Shown piece after piece: positions 1 through 12,054 of a stretch of DNA of 64,000 nucleotides. The number at the start of each line of letters is the position of its first letter. Position 1 is the stretch's first letter. This DNA is from Paratinospora sagittata. Taxonomy: Eukaryota > Streptophyta > Magnoliopsida > Ranunculales > Menispermaceae. The stretch lies in the NCBI GenBank assembly GCA_035771175.1, contig JAYMFD010001095.1:581001-645000 (forward strand), read 5' to 3'. A program made the position numbers and the translations under genes. The notes beneath the pieces were generated by a model. That model made no database searches and was not told the origin of the DNA. It saw only the letters and a program-made list of their open reading frames with translations.

Positions 1-731
1 TAGTAACCCAATGCATGTGGAATGTGGATCCAAATTGATAAGCTTTTACTTGCATCGAACTTATTATAAATGTTTGATATCTATATGTTATGAGCTTTTA
101 AATCATGCTACACATTGACATGCATACATGATATTTATTGATGAGTATTGATAGCATATCTGAATTCTATTCACTGGGCACCGTTGGCTCACCCTCATTT
201 TCCTCTTTCAGGTCCTTCTGTCCCGAATAAGGGCAAAGGAGTAGTTATATCTTGAGGGTCTTGCCTGCGAGAGAATCCAAAGCCTCGATGTGAGTTGAGA
301 GGCATTTTGATTGAACTGTGTTTTAAATTATGAAGTATTATATTTTGGATTATGTAATTATAACACTTACCACATTGTAGTATGGGTGAGTTGGGACTTG
401 TTAGATAGACCATGTGGGCATATGACAGTTTTTATTTGTACCCACAATTTTGGACTTTATGTGTATGTCAATTTTAATGGACTGTAGGGATTATGATTTT
501 ATTTATGGTTCATTTTTATGGATTATCCATTGTCTTTGATGATTAATACGGTGGGTAGTTTTGTTTAGTACCTTTTAATATTATGTCGTTGTTTGAGATA
601 AGGCTCGTAGGGTCTCAACCACCTCACGGGAGTTGAGGAGTGGTCGGAGATGCCTACGCCGGGCGTCCCGCCCCGGCATTCCGCATGTCATTCCCTGCGG
701 GGTTGGTGGTCTGGGGCGCGGGGTCGCCACA
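1..731 (+). repeat. Partial Ty3/Gypsy LTR, inverted copy of the 5189-7920 solo LTR family
   Basis: These bases are the reverse complement of about 5189-5919 with roughly 97% identity by eye. They end in GGGGTCGCCACA, the 3' terminus of the same LTR family, and the rest lies left of the window. In LTR sense this copy reads on the + strand, opposite to the copy at 5189-7920. No primer binding site follows the end, and the next bases are AAGTC, which would be one target duplication if the left end is intact outside the window. It appears to be inserted in the internal region of the older Gypsy element that continues at 732. Confidence 0.85.
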
Positions 732-3700
732 AAGTCCATAATCTTTCATACTGATATCATACTTGTCTCATCATAAATCTTACTCTCTGAATATGAGTAT
801 CAATTAGCTGCACATGCATCCGAGCACAAAGATCAACACATGGAGTAATAGAGGGTACACTCATACCTGTAACTCTCACTCACAAACAATCTCCATTTAT
901 GGCTAACTGATAGTTACTACTCCAGTTTCAGCCTGTTTCCTGCTCAATGCCTCAGCAACATATTGGCCTTTCCCTGGATAATAATGCAATATAAAATCAC
1001 ATCCTTCGGAAATTCTTGCCACATTTATTACCTCATATTCAGTTTCTTTCCGTTCAAATAATTACTTCAGACTCTTAAAATCTGAAGATAATGTGACCTT
1101 TTTATTATAAAGGCAATGCTCTCATCAATGCAAACTAACTATCACCAAATTTTTATTCACTCTCAGGATAGTTATTCTTGTGCACTACCAAATATCTGGA
1201 GGCAGAAGTAATTAACCTATTCTTGTGGAGCAATTCAAAATCCAGATCTGAGCGTGATATTCATCAATCACAATTACTTCCAGGTTCTGAAAATAATAAT
1301 AACATTTAAGACTATGAGACCTTTCCCATGCACAATGGTCCACACATTATATAGCATTCATTTGGCTTAGTTTCGTGAGTGGAACAAATAGCTTCAAGGA
1401 TCTTTCCACATACAATACTAGAGAACTTCTGATTGCCATCATTTAAATTAGTTTTAACAGTTCTATGATCACTTTGACCTTCCTAGCATCCTTAAAGATA
1501 CTATTTAAACTAGTCCCGTGATTCAAAAATTCTTATCTTAATTATATTCAAAACTCATATTCACCGAGCTTGGCACTCAATAGGTGCTCTCTCAGTGACT
1601 ACAAGATAATTTCGAGGTGCTATTCATGCTCCTCTCATTTCTTGAGGCAATTGCATATCTCATCATCGAAGACTATGTAATAATCAAGATATGGTTCATA
1701 TACCCACTGCATCAAGCCTATAAACGTGATTGACACATGAATCAAAGTTACCAAAATTGCATAATATCCATATCTTGTCTTACACCAGTCTGCATTACAT
1801 CCTTTTCTCGAATTCTTAACTGATGGTGCCTAGATCTCATAATGATCCTTAAAGAAAATTTGGCTCCATTTAGTTACTCGAATTCGACCATCTATCCATG
1901 GTAAATTTTTTTATTGTTACCCTACTCAATTAACAGTAATTCATACTTAAACATAGGTCACTATACCTTCTTTCCATATTAGCACAACTGCTCTCCAAGA
2001 TGGCATATCAAGGATAATAAATCTACCTACACCTTAAATTCTCACACTTCTTCAGGTACTCTTTATATGAAGGAATGGAGATACATATTATACTGACATC
2101 AGTTTCATATGTTATCAATCTCCTGTCCAGGTAACAATTTTAATACTTCATCAGAGAATACTCCAATATACCAGCTCTCCACAGGAATTTTAATAAACAG
2201 CATGCCTTATGACGTTACTCTAAATGGCTTTGTACTAGCCATGTGCTCCATTTCCTCGTCAACAACCATCTTATCTGTGATAGAAGATTTTGAGGGTATA
2301 TATGCCTCGAGATTCAAAATGAGAATTTTCCACGTATGCAGCATATTACTTCTTTTCGGAGAGACGCTCCACCTGGCATGAGAGGTGACCAGCCAATCAT
2401 ATCCAACTAAGCATCCAATTCCAAAAATCTCATATTCTAACGTCCATAAGTACTTGATGACCCTCATATTTATTACACATAATATTTGTTAACCATATCA
2501 AGGTAGATTCTTTCTCCTGTAGGCATACTCACAATCAATGATGCATTATTATAACAGAAGATAATACAATCTGTCTACCATATCACCAGAGGTAAAGGAC
2601 CAGGTAGATCCAACAATACATCAAAATATACTCAATAACAAAATGTTGAGCATACCTGTTATCAACGTCTTACTAATATTTGGATCTGGTCTTCTTTTTA
2701 CTTTAATTTATTCTCTAAAATCTGGTGGAGTCACATTGATAAAAATATTGGGGTATTCCATATCGACTAACTGGACACTAACACATCCCGTGTTTGTATT
2801 TTTATTTTTCAGATTGATACTAGACAATTATTGGTCGAGATATAATGTACGTAGTCTGTGACTCCTGCTCAGGCAATGGAAACTCTTCTGGTTTTCATAA
2901 TTCATTAACATCACTTCCCTTTTTCCCATTCTTATTGGGTCAGGTACTATCAAATTTAGAGTCACTCATACTGCCAAAATCTCAACCTTACTCAATGTTT
3001 CGCTTATCTTAAATTTCATATTCTTGTCCCAACATTTCCTTACATTACTTATTTCGCCTTTTACCTAACACTGGTGTTGATGACTCGGCTTCAAATGGCG
3101 GTACAAGTTATATCACTAATATTGCTAGGGTTAACAATTTCACCACAGCTTTGGCTGACTCGAAATTTATAGGCTGCCTCACAACTTGCGTATATATTTA
3201 TAACCCAACAATTAGCAAACCTGCCATATAGGATCCTAAAATTTATTCTAAATCCTTATCATTATCAGAATATCCATAGTGATCATTCCAAAAATAAACT
3301 ATACCAGTCTATTTAATTCATGTTTCTATGTATGGTTAGGCATGTCACTACATTTTAACAAGAGAAACTTTTCTCATGCCTTAAATCAATTTCAGCATGA
3401 TGGTAGAAGCCCTTATAAAATAGCTTCGTTAATTACTCTCATGCCTTAATCATCTCAAGAGTCCTTAACCCAATTTTCTATCATCTCTTATCATCAGTTA
3501 GCTTAAACGTAACTAACTTGCTTTATCATTTTCAGAGACTCAATCATTCTCTAAGATGGTTTCCACTCAGAGTAGCAAGTTCTTTGCTACGTCTACTATA
3601 AGACTGCCAGTTAAGATAGGAAAATATCTTCTCCTGAAAGTTTCCATAACTTTCACATACCTTTTCATTTCATCTGGCTCATCATTGAGACCTTCTATTT

Positions 3701-4156
3701 ATTTTATTTTATTTTATTTTCACTTCAGTCTCAACTATATCTGTTTGTACAGAAGTACTCGCACCATTAGCATCCACATCTGGAGCTATCAATGGTTCAA
3801 GCCTCTGTCATTTTCATATTACAACTTTGCCACAAGCTCATAAGTTGTGCATTTCATTGTTGTTGGGTAGTTACTAGCCATATATAAGCTATATAATTTA
3901 TTATCACTAGATTACATCCAATTCTTTTTCTTTCAGCCTTCTGATCCTTTCGTGATCAGCAATTGCCATTGTTATTCTTGATTGGTCTTTTCCAAATCTG
4001 GAATTCACCGACACAGGTGATTCTCAGTCAAGATAACATATTGTATTAGGCTCAACATAATAGGACTACCCATATGTATACCCATACAAACAATCATAAT
4101 ATCATAAAGCTTTTATCTTTTTAAGGATTTTCAACCTAATGCTCTGATACCAATAT
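732..4156 (-). mobile_element. Degenerate Ty3/Gypsy internal region (PBS, gag remnant, RT, RNase H)
   Basis: On the minus strand the internal region begins with a tRNA-iMet primer binding site, TGGTATCAGAGC, at 4141-4152. It lies four bases after the end of the LTR that occupies 4157-9002. Remnants then follow in Gypsy order. A possible gag piece is at about 3565-3640. Broken reverse transcriptase lies at 1548-1960, where LRSRYHQLRIREKDV and LMQWVYEPYLD match the consensus LRSGYHQLRI and the segment before the DD active site. An RNase H tail at about 925-1100 reads HYYPGKGQYVAEALSRK. Many stops and frameshifts interrupt every domain, so it is long dead. Integrase and the far LTR lie beyond the inserted LTR copy at 1-731, outside the window. 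Confidence 0.8.
4141..4152 (-). other. Primer binding site of the old Gypsy element
   Basis: The plus strand reads GCTCTGATACCA, the reverse complement of TGGTATCAGAGC, complementary to the 3' end of initiator tRNA-Met. It sits four bases from the LTR edge at 4157 and fixes the element on the minus strand with its 5' LTR to the right. Confidence 0.85.
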
Positions 4157-4453
4157 TGTCACGACGCCCCTGACGTAGGCTGACGTCATGACCGGCACAA
4201 TGTATTATATACTGTACATATTCATATACAGTATACAATACACTGTCAGCCTCAACGAACATTCACAATAACTCCCATAATTTCCAAATTTTTTACTACA
4301 CCTCCCCATAAAATGGACATTTCACTTTTGTTTTTCCTGATATATCACAAATCATATCCAATATAGATATCTATTCATTCACACATCAAATTTTCATTTC
4401 ATCATCCAATATATTAAGCTATATATATGCCCACACATCCCATCTAGATGATA

Positions 4454-4488
<35 letters not shown>

Positions 4489-6849
4489 GTGATAATTATA
4501 CATATCAAAATAACAAACATATAACCTATTTCCTCCAAGCATACATACACATACCAGACGAAGGCTCACGTGATTATCACTCACGGATTTTTCCTTTTCC
4601 CTTCAACTCAATACCTGAAATATTGGAGGAAATGGGGTGAGCAAACAACAGCTCAGTGAATATAGTTCTTGATATGACAATCGCATGCATTTTAGGAAAC
4701 ATGGCATATCAAATCGATTTAATACATTTCAAAAGCACATATGCACCATTCATCAAAATAATATACGTGCACACAATATATAGTTGATGCTCATTCATAA
4801 CTATTTTACCATCTCCCTCTCATTACCCAATTCACAGTCATTTCAAGGATCGCAACCCTTGTTAGGACAGACCTACTGACAATGAGGACTCGCAAAACCT
4901 CATCCGGGTCTAATTCCTAACGAAATGACATCCTTACAAACTCCAATTGCTAAAATCAGTTTGCATGATCCATAAAACTCAATGCATTAGATATAAATAT
5001 AACATGCATAAAATCAAACAGTTTATCTGTGTACAATGCCATACAAGAACCAAATCAAGAAAACTATACTCACAGTGGTTACACGGGGTTTCTAAGTCAA
5101 ATCGAGCAATAATAAACGTCCATCAACATGCGTCCGCAAGAGCATTTATCCATGCACTTAAGCTCTCAATGTAAACACTGAAATGAACTGTGGCGACTCC
5201 GCACCCTGGACCACCAACCCCGCAGGGAACGACGTGCAGAATGCCGGGGCGGGACGCCCGGCGTAGGCGTCTCCGACCACTCCTCAACTCCCGTGAGGTG
5301 GTTGAGACCCTACGAGCCTTATCTCAAACAACGACATAATATCAAAAGGTACTAAACAAAACTACCCACCGTATTAATCATCAAAGACAAGAGATAATCC
5401 ATAAAAATGAACCACAAATAAAATCATAATCCCTACAGTCCATTAAAATTGACATACACATAAAGTCCAAAATTGTGGGTACAAATAAAAACCGTCATAT
5501 GCCCACATGGTCTATCTAACAAGTCCCAACTCACCCATACTACAATGTGGTAAGTGTTATAATTACATAATCCAAAATATAATACTTCATAATTTAAAAC
5601 ACAGTTCAATCAAAATGCCTCTCAACTCACATCGAGGCCTTGGATTCTCTCGCAGGCAAGGCCCTCAAGATATAACTACTATTTTGCCCTTATTCGGGAC
5701 AGAAGGACCTGAAGGAGAAAAATGAGGGTGAGCCAACGGTGCCCAGTGAATAGAATTCAAATATGCTATCAATATTCATCAATAAATATCATGTATGCAT
5801 GTCAATGTGTAGCATGATTAAAAGCTCATAACATATAGATATCAAGCATTTATAATAAGTTCGATGCAAGTAAAAGCTTATCAATTTGGATCCACATTCC
5901 ACATGCATTGGGTTACTAGTGCACGTCTATTTCACCGTACCGTTGATCCCAATCATGTTTTATTTGGGATTACTAGTGCACGTCTATTTCACCGTACCAT
6001 TGACCCCAATCATTTCTTTTCCTAAAACCCTCTTATGACAATGTTAAGTCCCCCTATTAGCCAGATAGCCTATTAGCCAGATAGATGGGCCCAACCAAAG
6101 TCATAAGGTTTTCTCAAATCAATGCATCATTCAAAACATTAGAACACATTCATGCTTTCAACATACAATATATATAAGTGATATGATGACATAAAAGATA
6201 TAATCATAAATGAAGTCTACTCACAACCAAGCCTCGCGAGAGTATTTAACAACACACGACCACCAAACCGAATCAACCCAATCAAGATCCTGAAACATAC
6301 ATCAATATCCTACCATATATCAATTTCTATGCTCAATCATATAGACATTACACATCAACCCTAAATCAGCCCACATATAAACAATAGGCCTAAATCCCAT
6401 CTAATCCCATCATTCAACTCAAATCACATGACTTAGGCCTCTAATGCATAGTTCTCATTCATAAACCATTCTATTAATCAAAAATACCGATTTTCAATTC
6501 CTTAGGCATAAACATGCCCAAATTGGGTCACTTGATCACAAGTAGGCCTAACCCATGATATGGTTACAACCACCAAATCAGTAGCATAATCAACCCTAAT
6601 CATGCTTAATTAAACATAAGTTGCATCAATTCAATGATTCTAGGCCAAAAGCATCAAAAGCCCCAAAATATGAAATTTTTCATACTTATGCCATATTGTC
6701 GATTTACACTAGGTCACCATGTTCAGCCATGTATATCACTGATTTTGCATCATGGGTTCATCAACAATGGCAACTAGGTCAACATAGTTGACATGCAAGC
6801 TATTTGGAAAGGTTTAAGTTCATATTCTAAATTTAGGAGTTCATAATAC

Positions 6850-7199
6850 AGAAATATTAGTTATAAACTATATATCCAAATTTTATATCCATCCAACGGA
6901 AGATTGAGGAGTTCTATAAGTTTGAGCGAAACGCCACGAGAAATCCAGACTTTCCGACCAGCTTTGTTTGAGAGGTTAGATCTCTGAAACGAAACCTCTA
7001 ATCAAGATCTCCACCGTTAAGAATGCAGAAATATCAGTTGTACACTACATACCCAAATTTATATCCATCCAACGGTAGAATAAGGAGATCTAGAAGTTTG
7101 AGCGAAACGGCGCAAGAAATCTAGACTTTCCGACCAGCTTTGTTTGAGAGGTTAGATCTCTTAGACGAAACCTCTGATCAAGATCTCCACCGACCAGAA
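6850..7199. repeat. 176-bp tandem duplication inside the solo LTR
   Basis: Two adjacent copies start at CAGAAATAT (6850 and 7026). Both carry the shared blocks ATATCCATCCAACGG, AAGTTTGAGCGAAACG and GACTTTCCGACCAGC, followed by GAGAGGTTAGATCTC. They differ by scattered substitutions, so the duplication is not recent. Confidence 0.85.
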
Positions 7200-7397
7200 T
7201 GAATAACCATAAGCTACAAACTTGCTGACAAATATTGAGCTCAATCTGACCATATATCGCAAAGATCCAGCACTTTTATGAAAACATCGCAGAGATCTTC
7301 CTCCTGCAACTCTCTTCTTTCTCTTCTTCTTTCCTTTCTCTTCTTTTCATTCTCTTCTTTTTTTCCTTTCTCTCCACTCACCTCTTTCTAGCACTTC

Positions 7398-7470
7398 CTT
7401 GATTCCCTCCTTGATTCTCTCCTTGATTCTCTCTTTGATTCCCTCCTTGATTCCCTCCTTGATTCCCTCC
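7398..7470. repeat. 12-bp minisatellite (TTGATTCCCTCC)n in the solo LTR
   Basis: About six imperfect copies of TTGATTCCCTCC / TTGATTCTCTCC run head to tail. The array is bracketed by two copies of CTAGCACTTCCTTGA (about 7388 and 7477), which suggests growth by slippage after a larger duplication. Confidence 0.8.
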
Positions 7471-9002
7471 ACTCATTCTAGCACTTCCTTGAAGAAGAGA
7501 AGTGGGCATAGGACACTTGTCCACTTTCATGCACCAACCTTTACATGTGTTGGTCTCATACTACCCATATCAACCACATGTACTTTAACCAATCTCATGC
7601 TTCCATGTATTTTAAATGTCCAATCCATTTAATACACCAAATTTTCATTCTCATTTATCCTTTTATTCAATCAATCCTAACTCATATCAATTCATGGTTT
7701 AATGGGCTCATGCATAAATAATAACATATGCATTATAATTTAATTTAACATGACCCATATACAATTTATGATACACATATTTATATACATTATCAAGCAT
7801 CAACTATACAAACATTAAACAACCATCAAACAAACACCAAACATAACAAGGCAACGCATAGAGTTTGGGCAAAGTGCAATTGGGTTATGGGCTAAATGAA
7901 ATAATTTTCGGGGCGTCACATGAACCATAGATTATCATGAGAATCACCATTTCAACTCACCAAAACACTATTACTAACACTCAAATGTTCTAGCTAGTTC
8001 AGCAGCTACGATGGGGTTATTTCATGTTCTTAACATCGAAACGTCTGAAATTCAGTTCTCTACGATTCTATGATCGCAAACCGGAGTTTCATTGGATTCT
8101 AATTCCATTTTATTCACATCACTGTTCACTATTCACTATTTACATCACTGTCCACATCCCTATTCACATCACTATTCATTTCACATCACTGTTCAGGTCG
8201 TCACTATTTATTCGAAAGATGTAAATTGTACTAAAATTGTCAAACGGTCTCCAACAATCATGAAATTAGCATCGATGGACTCGCAACAGTGCATTATACC
8301 ATTCTATAGCCTTAAACTGGCATTTCATCGGGTATGATTCAAAAGGTACCCAATATAAACGCTAACTTCCAATTGCCATACAAATTCCAAATGAACACAT
8401 AAATGGAATTTAACCACATATTCGGGGTCCTTACAGTCTAGAGAGTGTTTTTCTAACTTTCTAGCGGATTTTCATTCACATTGGGTCAAAACCCCAATTT
8501 CTGAAAACGCCTTAAAACGGCTCCCACAGCTAAAATTACTCCGCTAAACTCATTACATCTAGCTTAGATAGTAATTTCACGAAGAAAGAGAGTGAAAATC
8601 ACTTACCGCGAGGCCCGATTGGACGCGAATCCCGCGTTTCTCTTGTTTTCCTCCTCTTTCTTCTTCTCGGTTCTTCTCGTTCTGCAACTTCTTCTTTTTT
8701 CTTTTTTTTATTACCTACGAGTACTATTTACGGTACTGTTCGGTGAACAGTAACCGTAAATGAACAGTAACTTTATTCATTTTTTTTCTTCTTCGATACA
8801 CTCAATCCACATATTTAATTAATCAACCCCTTCAATTAATCATCTCTTTACTAATCATACACACGTATATTTGACTCCTACGTATAAAATACGTATATTA
8901 TCAAGCGTATATTTAGCTCTTACGTATAACATACGTGTAGTATATATCTCGATATACGCATATTTCAACATATGTATTTAATTAAAATTACGGGGTGTTA
9001 CA

Positions 9003-10050
9003 CAAATCGTGACAACCCAGTTCGCGAAAACGCCACTCTTCGATTTGGAAGAGAAGGAAATCTTGTTCTTGCCAATTTCGTTGGACTTGTAGTTTGGCAA
9101 ACAGGAACGACTAACAAAGGTGTTGTTGATCTTAAGCTTCCTCCTAATGGCGATTTCGTTCTTCTTGATGCTCAAGGCCGATTCGTTTGGCAAAGCTTTG
9201 ACTACCCTACCGACACGTTTTTAGTGGGTCAAGCACTGCGCCCTAATGGCCCTAACAAGATGATCAGCCGAGTCTCTAGCGTCGATGGATCCGAAGGGCC
9301 TTATAGCCTTGTTTTAGAGAAGAGAAGGTTAGCTTTGTGTCTAAAAAGCAAGTACTCTAAAAAACCTCTTGTTTATTACAGGAATGACGAGTTTGGGACA
9401 AGCTCCACCTCTTTTTCAAAGTTGTTTTCAACAGTTCTTCTGAGAGTGATGAAGCATATGCTTATGAGTTAAGATATGATTTATTTGAAAGGAATTCATC
9501 ATTTTCAACTAGGGCTTTGATCTTGGCAAGACCAAAGTATAATAGTACTTTGTCAATGCTTAGATTGGGTTCAGATGGAAATCTTAGGGTTTATACTTAT
9601 TATGATAAGGTTGATTATGGTGCATGGGAGATAACTTACACTTTATTTGATAGAGATGGAAGGGAAAGTGAATGCAAGTTGCCTTCAAGATGTGGGTCAT
9701 TTGGGATTTGTGAGGATGACCAATGTGTTGCTTGCCCTAGGGCACAAGGGTTGGTTGGATGGAGCAAAGCTACTTGCAAGCCTCCAAAGCTTCCTCCATG
9801 CAAAAATGGAGGTAATAGCAAGGTGGACTGTTATAAAGTGGTTGGTGTTAAGCATTTCTTAACTGGGTTCAGTAAAGGTGATGGACCCATGAAAGTGGGT
9901 GAGTGTGAGGCTAAGTATAGTAAGGATTCTGGGTGTTTAGGGTTTTTCCACAGGGAAGAGTCTTCCAAGTGCTTGTTGGTTCCTGAATTGGGCACTCTCA
10001 TTAAAGTCTCTAAGCCCTCTCATGTAGCTTACAGCAAGATTTTCAAGTAG
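9003..10050 (+). pseudogene. EP1-like bulb-type mannose lectin glycoprotein, 5' truncated and frameshifted
   Basis: The surviving 3' part encodes the end of the B-lectin domain (NRDNPVRENATLRFG, then WQSFDYPTDT). A middle domain and a C-terminal PAN/apple-like domain follow, with the cysteines of VGECEAKYSKDSGCLGFF and SSKCLLVPELG, ending KIFK-stop. This is the layout of plant EP1-like secreted glycoproteins (D-mannose-binding lectin superfamily). The signal peptide and roughly the first hundred residues are missing: coding begins at 9003 in the middle of the usual WVANRDNP motif, directly against the Gypsy LTR end at 9002. A second lesion is a one-base-type frameshift between about 9415 and 9440. 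It moves the reading from the upstream frame, which stops at 9472, to the frame that continues through AYAYELRYDLFERN to 10050. The 5' half should lie on the far side of the Gypsy element, left of the window. Confidence 0.9.
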
Positions 10051-10686
10051 ATGTGTACTTTCAATATGTTCTCATGTAGATTTTAGTTGTCTATCTGTAC
10101 GTTGTTTATGTTGATGTTTGTGTTTGAATCATGTTCATTATTGGGGCTTTTCGAATGTGTTGAAGGTTATCTTAAATAAATTAATAATAAATGTATCAGA
10201 TCATTCTCAGAATATTTGCTAGCTTATAAACTATTGATGATGATGTTCAAACTTGTTGAAAATGATATCTAAATATATTATAAGGAGTGAGCTAGCTTTA
10301 ATATGTTAAAAGTCATATGCTTAGGTGAAACGCAAAAGGAAAAGGAATTAATAAGACATATTCATCTTTCTTTTCTTTTCTTTTTCTCCTTTTTTTTGTA
10401 TTTCTTTAATTTATGTTTCTTTCTGGAGAACTGATACGACCCAACTAGCTAGGTCGATGCCCATGTATGTAGAGAAAGTTTAATCTCATATATGATTTCA
10501 AATGACACATGATGTCCTTGATCTAATTAATCAACCAAGAATACCACTTCAAATTTCGGGCCAACCAAATTTAAATTGAATTAATCTCATATATAACTTA
10601 TGTTTTTTCTATATCAGTGACAGATCAGCTAGCATCATTATCCTTGCTCAAAGAACTTGAAAGAATATTAAAAAGAATACAAAAAT
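10051..10686. other. Intergenic: lectin 3' flank and left edge of the caulimovirid relic
   Basis: AT-rich DNA with a CT-rich tract near 10365-10425 and no supported gene. The pol genes expected to follow the coat-protein-like ORF on the minus strand are absent here, so the relic is truncated somewhere near 10.4-10.7 kb. I see no LTR or target duplication at this edge. Confidence 0.6.
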
Positions 10687-12054
10687 TTAGTAAATATGGG
10701 GATTAGACATATCCTTGACAAATTGGCACATTTCACATAATTTGTCAATTGCTGTGAGGAGATTTTGGAAGATTTTAGCAAAGGTAATTTGTTCCATAGA
10801 TCTGCCTGTAGCAATAAAAAGTCGATTGAGTTCTGGATGGCATTCTGGTGGTAAAGAAGCAACAAAGGTGTGCTTCAAATCTGGTTTGTCATTTCCACCA
10901 AGAAGATGATAACGCTGGATCATACGGGTAAAATGGCGGTGAAGATCTTTTTTGTTGAGTGAACAACATTTCATAGTAAAGAATTCTTGTTTGAACTTCT
11001 TTTCAATCAGAGAAACATCACCGATGAATTCTTGGATCATATGGTTATAAACATCAATCACTGAGAGTTGAGTAAGCTGGAGGATACGATATTCACCAAG
11101 ATTAACTAACCAATCTCGGACAAAACCTGTGCATCTAGAGAAGAAATCAACTAGAACAGCTTGAGAGATTTTTCCTGTGATAAGTTGATTGGTCATACAT
11201 GCACTCCATGAAGTTATCTTTGTTCTCCATTGTTCAGAAGGAACATCGTCGAGAGAAAACCAAGGACCACCATTACTAGGTTTAAATTGGTTTTGGTTTT
11301 GGTGCAGTTGAGGATTAGGTGCAGGGGTTTCAGCTGTAGCTTCAGTGAAATCAACATCTTCAGGATCCAGGTTCTGAAGACCAGGCTCATTTGAAGAAGA
11401 AGCACCGTGAGCCATGTGAATCTGAGCAAGGGCTGAAAGTTCCATAAGCTGTGAATCATCAAAAAAAGCAGAAGTATAGTCATAAGATTCTGCAGTATAA
11501 TCAGAGGAATCATTAACTGCTTTAGAAAATTCTTCAGAAGAAGAAGAAAGATTAATAGATTCAAAAGAATCTGTAGACGAATCAGATGGTGTATCTGGAG
11601 ATTCATCTGTAGCAACATCATTATCATCAGTAGTATTGTCTGCAAGATCTTGGTCTGAATAATAGGGCTGAACTGGATTACTAGGAGGGGGTTCAAGTTC
11701 AGTTGGAGGTGGTCGAGAAGGAAATGGAATACTAGGAGGACTAGGGACTGGAGGGTCATAATACTCCATTGGAGGTTCCATTGTTGGAAACAAAGGCATT
11801 TTACCTTTATCTCTGAACATAGGACGGGGACCACGTACAGGTGGAGGTCGTGGAGATAGAGAAAATCTCTGCGGCTGAGGTGTAGCTGCATCTGCTCGAG
11901 ATTTGGAAAGTAACAGACTAGACAGAAAAGTCTGGGAGGCACTCTGAGAAGGAGGTGGAGTGTATGTTGGGGATGTGGAATGTAACCTGAAAGTGTTGAG
12001 AGACATTGGATATGTTTTTGGGTACTCAGGTTGTTGATATTTTTTTAGATCTGT
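10687..12054 (-). pseudogene. Coat-protein-like region of the caulimovirid relic
   Basis: The open frame of about 455 codons begins in the inverted-repeat element at 12055-12060, so its apparent first codon is not native. The N-terminal half is proline- and then serine/aspartate/glutamate-rich and disordered-looking, as in the acidic N-terminal arm of caulimovirid coat proteins. The C-terminal third (about 10690-11240) is a folded alpha-helical segment with W/F-rich motifs. It includes FKQEFFTMKCC and the downstream H..RMIQRY..LGG, resembling the conserved capsid core of Caulimoviridae. The frame stops at 10687 before any CCHC zinc knuckle, where the intact family would continue into protease and RT. 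Family assignment is from memory of the domain pattern and was not searched. Confidence 0.6.

Larger units (their letters stand above)
5189..7920 (-). mobile_element. Solo LTR, Ty3/Gypsy, 2.73 kb, with TGAAC target duplication
   Basis: The unit begins TGTGGCGACTCC and ends GGGGCGTCACA on the plus strand. It is flanked on both sides by the same five bases, TGAAC (5184-5188 and 7921-7925). Inside there is no PBS, polypurine tract or pol-like reading frame, so this is one long LTR left after LTR-LTR recombination. The minus-strand start TGTGACGCCCC is typical of Tekay-like LTRs. Internal repeats include a 57-bp-period pair (5913-5956, 5970-6013), a 176-bp tandem pair (6850-7025, 7026-7199) and a 12-bp minisatellite at about 7398-7470. 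It interrupts the 4157-9002 LTR and is therefore younger than it. Confidence 0.88.
4157..9002 (-). repeat. 5' LTR of the old Gypsy element, split by a solo LTR
   Basis: Read on the minus strand the LTR starts TGTAACACCCC at 9002 and ends GGGGCGTCGTGACA at 4157, just before the PBS. Both termini are of the TG..CA kind usual for Tekay/Del-like plant Gypsy elements. Removing the inserted solo LTR and one target copy (5189-7925) leaves about 2.1 kb. It contains the 'CTCAGTG/TTTGCTCACCCC'-type segment at about 4636-4662 that is common in these LTRs. An (AT)n run lies at about 4459-4483. The right edge abuts the EP1-like exon at 9003. Confidence 0.8.

Noticed and set aside
2207..2467. 86-codon minus-strand ORF as a small gene.
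   Set aside because: It lies inside the dead Gypsy internal region with no family resemblance and no start context; chance survival is more likely.
7398..7470. Regularly spaced repeats that might suggest an array of the CRISPR kind.
   Set aside because: The units are contiguous 12-mers without spacers, in a plant LTR.
5189..7920. Interpreting 5189-7920 as a complete short retroelement (TRIM or LARD) with its own LTRs.
   Set aside because: No terminal direct repeats, PBS or polypurine tract are visible inside. The only large repeats are internal tandem units.
11214..11942. 242-codon minus-strand ORF, Leu-rich.
   Set aside because: It is an alternate-frame shadow of the coat-protein-like region, with unnatural Leu/Ile/Met composition.
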